DNA of 9,084 nucleotides, taken from assembly GCA_002495485.1 (NCBI GenBank), contig DAFH01000131.1:619-9702 (forward strand). The letters run 5' to 3'. The notes under the pieces were generated by a model. That model made no database searches and was not told the DNA's origin. It saw only the letters and a list, made by a program, of their open reading frames with translations. Numbering within the stretch: the stretch's first letter is position 1; every line of letters starts with the position of its first letter. Positions 1-5,409 of this stretch are shown here, one piece after another. The DNA is from Candidatus Bathyarchaeota archaeon UBA185 (GTDB lineage Archaea > Thermoproteota > Bathyarchaeia > 40CM-2-53-6). Position numbers and translations under genes: made by a program.

Positions 1-225
1 CCTGATCTTCTTCGCTTCCCGTTCCGTCTCGCGCAGCATCAGAACGTCATTGAGACGAATGGGGCCCTTGATGTTCCGCGTGATAATCCTGCCCTTGTCT
101 CTGCCTTCGAGGACACGGACTCTCACCTGTATCACTTCGCCTGTTACGCCAGTGCGTCCTATGACCTGGGTTACTTCAGCGGGTATGAGTGCTTCTTCTG
201 AGCTGTCCCTGGCTCGAGAGCTCAC
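1..225 (-). CDS. rps28e: 30S ribosomal protein S28e (complete except stop codon)
   Basis: Small-subunit ribosomal protein S28e, an OB-fold protein of archaeal and eukaryotic ribosomes. Reading the minus strand from a GTG at 225 gives 75 codons to the window edge. Seen: [15 protein letters not shown] at residues 17-31, [10 protein letters not shown] at 53-62 and a C-terminal [13 protein letters not shown]28e proteins normally end in a similar ETEREAR-x-x-R tail, so only the stop codon should lie outside the window. The GTG overlaps the L7Ae stop in a GTGA (4 bases), implying translational coupling, with a GGTG weakly resembling a Shine-Dalgarno about 8 bases upstream. The first 12 or so residues are Ser/Glu-rich and weakly conserved. 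L7Ae-S28e adjacency is common in archaea. Confidence 0.93.
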   Translation of the reverse strand, partial: MSSRARDSSEEALIPAEVTQVIGRTGVTGEVIQVRVRVLEGRDKGRIITRNIKGPIRLNDVLMLRETEREAKKIR

Positions 226-611
226 TTCGTTGCACCGGACTTTCTGGCATTGTCGATTATCCTCGTGACTTCTTTCAACGACTGGGCTCCGTCGCCTGGC
301 TCTACAACCGATATCGCTGCTGACCCAACGTCAAGCCCGGCGGACTTGCCGAGTTCGAGCTTGCTTGGCACATAAAGATACGGGATCTTTCTCTCCTCGC
401 AGAGAATCGGCAGGTGAGCAACCACTTGGGGTGGTTCTACATCCTCTGCAATAACGACCAGTTTGGCGATTCCTCGCTCTATCGCCTTGGTCGATTCGTT
501 CGTGCCCTTCCTCAGCTTTCCAGTGTCCTTTGCGACTTGGAGTAGCTGGTAGGTCTTGTCAACCGCTTCTTTCGGAACCTGGAATTTTGCGTAAACAGAT
601 TTTTGAGCCAT
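222..611 (-). CDS. rpl7ae: 50S ribosomal protein L7Ae, kink-turn RNA-binding protein
   Basis: L7Ae binds kink-turn RNA. In archaea it serves in the large ribosomal subunit, box C/D and H/ACA guide RNPs, and RNase P. The 129-residue product has the family's usual length. Seen: the RNA-contact motif GTNEST at residues 36-41 followed by K42, the AEDVEP segment at 55-60, the IPYLYVPSK strand near 76-84, and [16 protein letters not shown] at 87-102, which carries the hydrophobic loop that recognises the kink-turn. The start is ATG at 611. GTGAGG lies just upstream as a possible ribosome-binding site, inside a kink-turn-like hairpin (614-632), so the protein may control its own translation (inference). 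rps28e follows with a 4-base overlap. Confidence 0.97.
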   Translation of the reverse strand: MAQKSVYAKFQVPKEAVDKTYQLLQVAKDTGKLRKGTNESTKAIERGIAKLVVIAEDVEPPQVVAHLPILCEERKIPYLYVPSKLELGKSAGLDVGSAAISVVEPGDGAQSLKEVTRIIDNARKSGATK

Positions 612-613
612 CT

Positions 614-632
614 AGCCTCACTCTCATCGGCT
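614..632 (-). promoter_or_regulatory. Kink-turn-like hairpin in the L7Ae leader
   Basis: On the minus strand the RNA would read AGCC-GAU-GA-GAGU-GA-GGCU, ending 2 bases before the L7Ae start codon. AGCC pairs with GGCU. Between them is a three-base bulge candidate (GAU) and two GA dinucleotides that could form the tandem sheared G-A pairs typical of kink-turns. The GTGAGG ribosome-binding candidate is inside it. The inner helix is replaced by a tetraloop, so the geometry is not a textbook kink-turn. An alternative drawing pairs U with U beneath a five-base loop, with no bulge. L7Ae binding to its own leader has been reported in other archaea; here it is inferred. Confidence 0.35.
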
Positions 633-657
633 TGGAAGAGCACTTGGTTCAGCGGGC

Positions 658-667
658 TTTTAATAAA
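658..667 (-). promoter_or_regulatory. TATA-like box for rpl7ae-rps28e
   Basis: The minus strand reads TTTATTAAAA, preceded by a purine-rich GGAGAG that fits a BRE. A transcript start about 26 bases downstream would be near 637, giving a leader of about 26 bases that contains the whole kink-turn-like hairpin. The same A+T block read on the plus strand (TTTTTAATAAA) could also serve rps27ae, with a start near 688. Confidence 0.5.
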
Positions 668-689
668 CTCTCCTTGAGTCCAACGCAAC

Positions 690-698
690 ACTAAATAC
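690..698 (+). promoter_or_regulatory. Possible TATA-like box for rps27ae
   Basis: ACTAAATAC is centred about 30 bases before the rps27ae ATG, which would give an almost leaderless mRNA. The competing choice is the stronger A+T block at 658-667 read on the plus strand. That one would give a leader of about 37 bases containing GGAG at 716-719, five bases before the ATG. The Shine-Dalgarno favours the upstream box. Confidence 0.3.
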
Positions 699-724
699 GC
701 GGAGCCTCGGCGGGCGGAGTCTCC

Positions 725-928
725 ATGTCTCAGGTAGCCCCGCAGCAACAGAAGCAGAAGCCGAAGAAGCTTCGAATGAGAAGCGAGCTCTACGACGTGT
801 CCGGCTCAGCGGCCAAGCTGAAGAATCGGAAGTGCCCTCGGTGTGGCTCCGTAATGGCCCACCACTCGTCCGGTCAGCCCAGGTGGGTCTGTGGCTCGTG
901 CAGCTTCACGGACTACGCCCCAAAGTAG
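725..928 (+). CDS. rps27ae: 30S ribosomal protein S27ae, zinc ribbon
   Basis: Small-subunit ribosomal protein S27ae; archaea make it without the ubiquitin fusion found in eukaryotes. The 67-residue product has a basic, Gln/Lys-rich N-terminus (QQQKQKPKK), then a C4 zinc ribbon: CPRCG at residues 37-41 and CGSC at 56-59, followed by the aromatic FTDY tail expected of the family. ATG 725 has GGAG five bases upstream. It is plus-strand and converges on spt4 across only 16 bases, whereas in many archaea S27ae lies in the same direction as rpoE-spt4 and follows rps24e. No S24e gene is present in this window, so the ribosomal part of that cluster appears rearranged. Confidence 0.93.
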   Translation: MSQVAPQQQKQKPKKLRMRSELYDVSGSAAKLKNRKCPRCGSVMAHHSSGQPRWVCGSCSFTDYAPK

Positions 929-944
929 GCTCTTACCGTAGCTT

Positions 945-1130
945 CTAGCGGACTCTTACCGCGAATCGGCCTGCCACCTTAATGCTCATCAAGCGGGCAA
1001 CCTCCGAGTTTGCAGGGTCGAGGACTACAACAAGCCCAGTCCAGTCGTCGCTGAGGTTTGTCGACTTGCAGTTCGGGCAGACGGGACCCGCACTAATCAT
1101 CCGGCAGTTCTTGCAGGCTTTATCGCTCAA
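945..1130 (-). CDS. spt4: Transcription elongation factor Spt4 (RpoE2)
   Basis: Spt4 is the zinc-binding partner of Spt5; the pair clamps RNA polymerase and promotes elongation. The 61-residue product has the C4 zinc site CKNC (Cys 6 and 9) and CPNC (Cys 18 and 21), then the family signature DDWTGLVVVLDPANSEVA at 28-45 and GRFAVRVR at the C-terminus. The start is TTG at 1130, inside the end of rpoE (11-base overlap). There is no in-frame ATG or GTG upstream, and GGGAG about 9 bases upstream, within rpoE, is a good ribosome-binding site. It should be translated together with rpoE, whose product binds the same polymerase. The 3' end faces rps27ae. Confidence 0.95.
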   Translation of the reverse strand: MSDKACKNCRMISAGPVCPNCKSTNLSDDWTGLVVVLDPANSEVARLMSIKVAGRFAVRVR

Positions 1131-1698
1131 CCTTGTGCTCTCCCTTGGCCGGTTTGACTTTTAGGTCCTCTTGTAACCACTCCAGTCGTCCTAGGAATGG
1201 CTGGCGGAGCGTGATACCGATTTTGCCACCGGAGCCTCCTCTCGGAAAGCTCACTGCAATTATCCTACCCCTGACAACATTGCCCTTACCGAGGCTTCGC
1301 TTGCTCTCACGGCCGGATAGGACTCCATGCTTCTCGTCGTAGGTGATGAAATCGTCCATGATCTGTGAAACATGTAGCAGTGCGTCCTCGGGGCCGATCC
1401 TGACGAACGCTCCGAAATCTGTGACCTCGACTATCTCTCCTTCTACCACTTCGTGGAGCTCCGGAAAGAAAGTCAGTAGGTTGAAGACCGATTTGTGGTG
1501 GGTGGAACCGTCGCCTGGGAGAATCTTTCCCGTGGCCTCTACATCGACGTTCGTTACCAGAATAACGTAGCCTAGCTCCTCGTCAACATAGTTCTCGTAC
1601 TTGAGCTTGATCTGTTCTCTGGCGACATCGTCTATCGGGTCCCCGAACTTCTGGGGGGGAATGCGGACGACGTCCTCAACGGTCACGATTCGAAACAT
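1120..1698 (-). CDS. rpoE: RNA polymerase subunit Rpo7 (RpoE, Rpb7 homologue)
   Basis: Rpo7 forms the polymerase stalk with Rpo4, helps open promoters and binds nascent RNA. Seen: an N-terminal tip domain with VEDVVRIPPQKFG, the glycine-rich turn PGDGSTHHKSVF, and an S1/OB RNA-binding domain from about residue 80 (EGEIVEVTDFGAFVRIGPEDALLHVSQI) through KIGITLRQP. I place the start at ATG 1698 (192 residues), giving MFRIVTVEDV as in the family. An in-frame TTG three codons upstream (1707) is possible but has no advantage. A TATA-like box centred about 26 bases before ATG 1698 predicts a leaderless transcript. spt4 overlaps its 3' end by 11 bases; the ITPase gene ends 26 bases upstream. Confidence 0.96.
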   Translation of the reverse strand: MFRIVTVEDVVRIPPQKFGDPIDDVAREQIKLKYENYVDEELGYVILVTNVDVEATGKILPGDGSTHHKSVFNLLTFFPELHEVVEGEIVEVTDFGAFVRIGPEDALLHVSQIMDDFITYDEKHGVLSGRESKRSLGKGNVVRGRIIAVSFPRGGSGGKIGITLRQPFLGRLEWLQEDLKVKPAKGEHKVER

Positions 1699-1719
1699 AG
1701 TCACCAATTCCTAAAGGCG

Positions 1720-1727
1720 TTATTTTA
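1720..1727 (-). promoter_or_regulatory. TATA-like box for leaderless rpoE, overlapping an upstream stop codon
   Basis: The minus strand reads TAAAATAA. Its first three bases are the TAA stop codon of the nucleotide pyrophosphatase gene. Its centre is about 26 bases before ATG 1698, the spacing at which archaeal transcription starts on the A of the start codon. rpoE-spt4 may thus be transcribed independently of the kae1-bud32-ITPase genes in front. Confidence 0.5.
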
Positions 1728-2333
1728 GGGCTCTCTTACCCACCCACTCTTGAGGGCATAGGTCGATCCTGACGAATACCATTTCGCAAACTTCTGAAAC
1801 GCCTTCGCCCGATGCGAATGGCTGTTCTTGAATGTAGAGCTAGTCTGACCGAAAGTCTTCGTTGACCCATCCGGAATGAATATCGGATCATACCCAAATC
1901 CTTTGATTCCAACGACTCTTCGCGATATCTTCCCCGCCACCTTTCCCGTGAACAGATGTGCATCTAACCCGGAGGATCCGAAGGCAACGGTACACTGGAA
2001 ATACGCTCTTCGATCTGAATGTCTCCGCAGCATGTCTAGTATACCACGTAGCCCAATGGTCTCGTAAACGAAGGACGAGTAGGGTCCTGGGAAACCGCTG
2101 AGGGCTTTGATGAATATCCCAGAATCTTCCACCAAAAGAGGCCCTTGGTGATTCTCTAAGGCCGTCTTGAGACCAAATCTTGCTATGTTCTCGAGCCGCG
2201 GGTCTTGGACCTCTACTTTCGACCGTTTCAAGTGTCGAATCGTTATTCCAAACGGGGCGAGGATCGAACTCGCTTCACGAAACTTGTTGCTGTTTCCGGT
2301 CAGGAGCCAGAGGGGTTTGTCATCGGATGGCAA
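1725..2333 (-). CDS. Non-canonical purine NTP pyrophosphatase (ITPase/HAM1/RdgB family)
   Basis: This family hydrolyses ITP, dITP and XTP to the monophosphate and pyrophosphate, keeping deaminated purines out of RNA and DNA. Numbered from TTG 2333 (202 residues), it shows LLTGNSNKFREA at 10-21, the acidic segment VEDSGIFIKALSGFPGPYS at 68-86, GIKGFGYDPIF at 142-152 and KNSHSHRAKA at 169-178. The frame stays open another 54 codons upstream, but that part only shadows bud32. TTG 2333 has AGAGGA six bases upstream and gives normal family length. It overlaps the bud32 stop by 14 bases. One deviation: the usual TFAEM after the substrate loop reads TFGQT. Position behind kae1-bud32 suggests cotranscription. 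Confidence 0.9.
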   Translation of the reverse strand: MPSDDKPLWLLTGNSNKFREASSILAPFGITIRHLKRSKVEVQDPRLENIARFGLKTALENHQGPLLVEDSGIFIKALSGFPGPYSSFVYETIGLRGILDMLRRHSDRRAYFQCTVAFGSSGLDAHLFTGKVAGKISRRVVGIKGFGYDPIFIPDGSTKTFGQTSSTFKNSHSHRAKAFQKFAKWYSSGSTYALKSGWVREP

Positions 2334-2976
2334 AATAGCGTCCTCTTCGGGCGATCTCCCGGGCCTTAGCCCAGCTCGATTGGAAGACTTTTTCGCCGGC
2401 AGTCTCCCTGTATCCTCTGGCCAGCGCCTTGAGAAGTGGGGGCACGTCCCTGCGGTGACTCGTCGAAATCGATCTCTGAAGCAGGTGAAGGTCAACTCCT
2501 CGATCTTCGGGATTATTTGAGCGACGCGCCATTCCGAAATCGACGATGAAAGGTGTGCCGGATGCGGTGACTATCACGTTTGAGGTCGTCAGATCTCCAT
2601 GAACTATCCCTGCAGTGTGAATCAAGCCGATCTGAGCCCCGAGTGACCTGAACAACTCCATGGAGTCGTTCGGGCTCATTGCGTCTAGACAATCGCGTGC
2701 GACCACGCCGTCGATTTGAGTCATTACGATCGTGTTGGTCTCAACTTCGATCCCAATGACGCTGGGAACTCTTGCCCCTGCAGCCTTCGCCTCGTGAAGC
2801 AATGTAGCTTCTGAGAGGGTCCGTTCTCTCCGGATCGAGTCGTCCAGAGACTCGTGGCGGTATCCTTTCCTGACCCGGCGTTTTAGGACGGCCTTCCATG
2901 GATCGACATTGGAGCGAAAGAGGTCCGCTTCGGCGCCTCTGTAAAACGTTTCGAGGGTTAGTCTCGCGGTATCCAC
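2320..2976 (-). CDS. bud32: Bud32/PRPK-type atypical kinase-ATPase of the KEOPS complex
   Basis: Bud32 is the small RIO-like ATPase of KEOPS, which makes t6A at position 37 of ANN-decoding tRNAs together with Kae1, Cgi121 and Pcc1. The 218 residues show GAEA at 14-17 (nucleotide loop), K32 (phosphate-binding lysine), KGYRHESLD at 37-45, the RTLSEATLL helix with E56, the catalytic HGDLTTSN at 126-133 (D128, N133), DFGMAR at 146-151 (metal-binding D146), EDRGVDLHLL at 157-166 and a basic RRGRY tail. All expected catalytic residues are present. GTG 2976 lies inside the end of kae1 (19-base overlap), with GAGG about 10 bases upstream. It is not fused to Kae1, unlike in some euryarchaea. Confidence 0.96.
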   Translation of the reverse strand: MDTARLTLETFYRGAEADLFRSNVDPWKAVLKRRVRKGYRHESLDDSIRRERTLSEATLLHEAKAAGARVPSVIGIEVETNTIVMTQIDGVVARDCLDAMSPNDSMELFRSLGAQIGLIHTAGIVHGDLTTSNVIVTASGTPFIVDFGMARRSNNPEDRGVDLHLLQRSISTSHRRDVPPLLKALARGYRETAGEKVFQSSWAKAREIARRGRYFAIR

Positions 2977-3950
2977 GGTACGTCAACCTCATCCATTCTC
3001 CAACGCGGTATCACGTGGCTGTTTTCGTTAGACACCTTCATGTCGTGTGCGAATGCGAGGCTTCCGGAGAATGCGATCTGTGCACCGCAGTCTCCTGAGT
3101 ACTGAAGTGGGATCGAGTAGAAGGACGCCCCATGGTCTTCCGCGACCGATCGGATCATCTCCTTTAGATGCGTGTTGGCAGCAACCCCTCCAGCGAGCAG
3201 AACCTCTTTCCGTCTAGTCTGGACGAGGCTTCTCTCGACTGCTTCGGAGAGCATCGAAAAAGCGATTTCTTGAAGCGAGAAGCAAACATCCTCAACGGCG
3301 GCTCGATGATTCAATTGACTGATTGCGGCCGTAAGCAGTCCAGAATAGGCTACGTCGTTCCCTTTTACAGTGTACGGAAGTCTGAGGAGACGACTCCCTT
3401 TCTTCGCAAGGTTCTCGATGGAGAGGCCGCCCGGAGCGGGAAGCTTAGCTTCACGGGCGAACATGTCTAGGATGTTTCCGAGGGTGATGTCTTGGGTCTC
3501 TCCATACACTCTCCATCTCTTTCCCATGTGCACGAGGATCGAGGTATGTCCGCCGGAGACTAGGACGGCGAGTGGGTCGTGGACTTGGCCCAGCGACATT
3601 GCAATGTCCAGATGCGCGACTCCATGGTGAACCGGAACCAGGGGCTTCTTGAGAAATGAAGAAATTGCTCTAGCGACGGTCGCGCCTATCCGTAGACATG
3701 GCCCGAGGCCTGGACCCGCAGAGTAGGCGATCACGTCCGGGTCAAGCTGTCCCCCATCCGGAGATAAGATCGCCTTTTCCATGATCGAGTCTGCGATGCC
3801 CGCGTGATGTTCTGACGCTTTTCTGGGGTGTATCCCCATGCCGGCCGGAGGTCTGTACGTCGAATTCACATTTGTGATGATTCGTTCATCATCTTCGACG
3901 ACGCTTGCGCCAAAAGTGTGAGCGGTCGACTCTATCCCTAAGCATAGCAT
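2958..3950 (-). CDS. kae1: Kae1/TsaD: KEOPS tRNA threonylcarbamoyltransferase subunit
   Basis: Kae1 transfers the threonylcarbamoyl group from threonylcarbamoyl-AMP to A37 of tRNA. It has an ASKHA ATPase-like fold with a bound metal. The 330-residue product has GIESTAHTFG at 5-14, HPRKASEHHA at 41-50, SAGPGLGPCLRIGAT at 77-91, the metal ligands H109 and H113 (HGVAH), VSGGHTSI at 131-138, DITLGNILDMFARE at 154-167, LLAGGVAAN at 251-259, and third metal ligand D287 in SGDCGAQIAFSG. All three metal ligands are kept. Two positions differ from the TsaD/Kae1 patterns I know best: SGGHT rather than SGGNT, and DCGA rather than DNGA; these may be clade variants. ATG 3950 opens the operon, divergent from aIF2 gamma. 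Confidence 0.97.
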   Translation of the reverse strand: MLCLGIESTAHTFGASVVEDDERIITNVNSTYRPPAGMGIHPRKASEHHAGIADSIMEKAILSPDGGQLDPDVIAYSAGPGLGPCLRIGATVARAISSFLKKPLVPVHHGVAHLDIAMSLGQVHDPLAVLVSGGHTSILVHMGKRWRVYGETQDITLGNILDMFAREAKLPAPGGLSIENLAKKGSRLLRLPYTVKGNDVAYSGLLTAAISQLNHRAAVEDVCFSLQEIAFSMLSEAVERSLVQTRRKEVLLAGGVAANTHLKEMIRSVAEDHGASFYSIPLQYSGDCGAQIAFSGSLAFAHDMKVSNENSHVIPRWRMDEVDVPWIPRD

Positions 3951-3984
3951 CGAAATCTCGGGCCCAAACGGGCGGAGTATCTCG

Positions 3985-3996
3985 AAAGGTTAAAAC
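3985..3996. promoter_or_regulatory. Shared TATA-like box between kae1 and aIF2 gamma
   Basis: The core GTTAAAAC (3989-3996) reads GTTTTAAC on the other strand, so it resembles an archaeal TATA box both ways. On the plus strand it is preceded by CGAAAG, a good BRE, and predicts an aIF2 gamma transcript start near 4019. On the minus strand it predicts a kae1 start near 3967 and a leader of about 17 bases. The predicted plus-strand start helps bound the aIF2 gamma start codon. Confidence 0.45.
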
Positions 3997-4040
3997 TTGC
4001 CTCACGGCGGTACGCTCTATTCGGCAGGAAGTGTCTACAG

Positions 4041-5261
4041 ATCCAACCTGAGGTCAACATTGGCACGCTTGGACACGTTGACAATGGCAAGAGCACCATT
4101 GTCCAAGCCTTGACTGGGGTCTGGACTGCTAGACACTCGGAAGAACTCCGCCGCGGAATCACCATCAGAATTGGGTACGCGGATGCTACGTTCTACGAAT
4201 GCCCCTCCTGCGAGCCTCCATCCAATTACTCAACGACCAAGGTCTGTCCGAATTGTGAGAGTCCGGCAGAGTTTCTCCGGTCCGTCAGTTTCGTCGACTG
4301 TCCCGGACATCATAGTTTGATGGTTACCATGCTCTCCGGCGCAGCCATCATGGACGGGTCACTGTTCGTCGTATCAGCCAACGTGAAGACTCCACAGGCA
4401 CAGGACCGGGAACACATGCTTGCAGCCCAGATGATCGGCTTGCGCAACATGATAGTTGTCCAGAACAAGATAGACGTCGTTGATCGAACGAGAGCCAAGC
4501 GGGACTTCGAGGAGATCAAGGAATTCACGAAGGATACCGTTGCGGAAAACGCTCCCGTGATTCCCGTCTCCGCCCAGCACAAGCTCAACATGGACGCTCT
4601 AATCTGGGCTATCCAGGAGAGGATTCCCACTCCGAAGAGAGACCAGTCGCTTGACTCGAGAATGTCGATTCTACGCTCTTTTGACGTCAACAAGCCCGGG
4701 ACCGAAGTGGAGGAGCTCGTTGGAGGAGTCGTAGGAGGGTCGATCACTCAAGGCATTTTCAAGAAAGGTGATGAGGTCGAAATCAGACCCGGGATCAAGA
4801 CGGAGACGTCGGGAAAGATCGTCTACGAGTCACTCATAGCCAAGGTCGATGGGTTGCAGGCGGGTGATGGAGAAGTGAAACAGGCCACTCCAGGAGGCCT
4901 GATAGCCGTCGGAACCGACCTTGATCCATCAGTTACAAAGTCCGACGGACTGGTAGGAAACGTCGTTGGGCGGGCTGGAACTCTACCTGAAACCCTCGAA
5001 AAGGTCACTTTGGACATAGACCTATTCGAGAAGGCGGTAGGCACCGAACAGCTGGTGGCGGTACAGAAGATAAGAACAAACGAACCATTGGTTCTGAACG
5101 TGGGAACCGCTGTAACATCAGGAATTGTCATGTCCGCACGCGAGGACGTGGCTGATGTCTCGCTGAAAAAACCGATCTGTGCCGAGGTTGATTCGAAGGT
5201 TGCTCTCAGCCGCCGGATAGGGGAGAGTTGGAGACTCATCGGGTTCGGGACAATAAGATAG
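4041..5261 (+). CDS. aif2g: Translation initiation factor aIF2 subunit gamma (start codon non-canonical or frame broken)
   Basis: The GTPase subunit of aIF2 carries initiator Met-tRNA to the small subunit. From ATC 4041 (406 residues) it shows QPEVNIG, the P-loop GHVDNGKST at 11-19, switch-I HSEELRRGITI, a zinc knuckle (Cys 54, 57, 69, 72), DCPGH at 86-90, NKID at 142-145, the SAQHK loop and two beta-barrel domains ending RLIGFGTIR. The family reads GHVDHGKT; His to Asn here. From the stop at 3945 to TTG 4110 there is no in-frame ATG, GTG or TTG, and TTG 4110 would delete the P-loop, so the start is provisional. AGGAAG at 4026-4031 lies nine bases before ATC 4041. The alternative is GTG 4031 one frame over, with a one-base indel. 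Confidence 0.92.
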   Translation: MQPEVNIGTLGHVDNGKSTIVQALTGVWTARHSEELRRGITIRIGYADATFYECPSCEPPSNYSTTKVCPNCESPAEFLRSVSFVDCPGHHSLMVTMLSGAAIMDGSLFVVSANVKTPQAQDREHMLAAQMIGLRNMIVVQNKIDVVDRTRAKRDFEEIKEFTKDTVAENAPVIPVSAQHKLNMDALIWAIQERIPTPKRDQSLDSRMSILRSFDVNKPGTEVEELVGGVVGGSITQGIFKKGDEVEIRPGIKTETSGKIVYESLIAKVDGLQAGDGEVKQATPGGLIAVGTDLDPSVTKSDGLVGNVVGRAGTLPETLEKVTLDIDLFEKAVGTEQLVAVQKIRTNEPLVLNVGTAVTSGIVMSAREDVADVSLKKPICAEVDSKVALSRRIGESWRLIGFGTIR

Positions 5262-5409
5262 AATAGCGCTGAATCGTGCTGATTCCTGAGAATTTCGCTT
5301 TCTTAGGGAGTCACCTTTTCAGAGAGTGTCTGAGTAACATAACCGTCAACTAGAATCAGGCTTCACCAGGGGTCGTCTCAGTCGTCTTGATTGTGGTCTG
5401 TGAGCAACT
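5262..5409 (+). other. Spacer between aIF2 gamma and the KaiC-like gene
   Basis: This 148-base stretch has no convincing gene on either strand. GAATC (5271-5275) and GATTC (5281-5285) could form a small five-pair hairpin after the aIF2 gamma stop, followed by moderately T-rich sequence including TTTT at 5315-5318. At best it is a weak terminator. AACATAAC near 5336-5343 is a poor TATA candidate for the next gene. GTGAG about five bases before ATG 5410 is a modest ribosome-binding site. Confidence 0.3.

Noticed and set aside
930..961. CTCTTACCG occurs twice (930-938 and 953-961) at the rps27ae/spt4 junction
   Set aside because: Only nine bases, and one copy encodes the Spt4 C-terminus; likely chance.
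2334..2495. 54-codon N-terminal extension of the nucleotide pyrophosphatase
   Set aside because: It lies within bud32 coding sequence, matches nothing in the family, and TTG 2333 with AGAGGA upstream gives the normal length.
4110..4112. TTG as the aIF2 gamma start codon
   Set aside because: It would remove the VNIG strand and the whole P-loop, which are encoded in the same open frame just upstream and match the family.
4310..4747. Long minus-strand frame opposite aIF2 gamma
   Set aside because: Antisense shadow of a clearly conserved gene, with no recognisable motif; same for the minus frames at 4823-5239 and 6588-6941 and the plus frame at 2167-2520.
5271..5285. GAATC/GATTC hairpin as a terminator of aIF2 gamma
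   Set aside because: Only five pairs and no long T run follows; too weak to list as a terminator.
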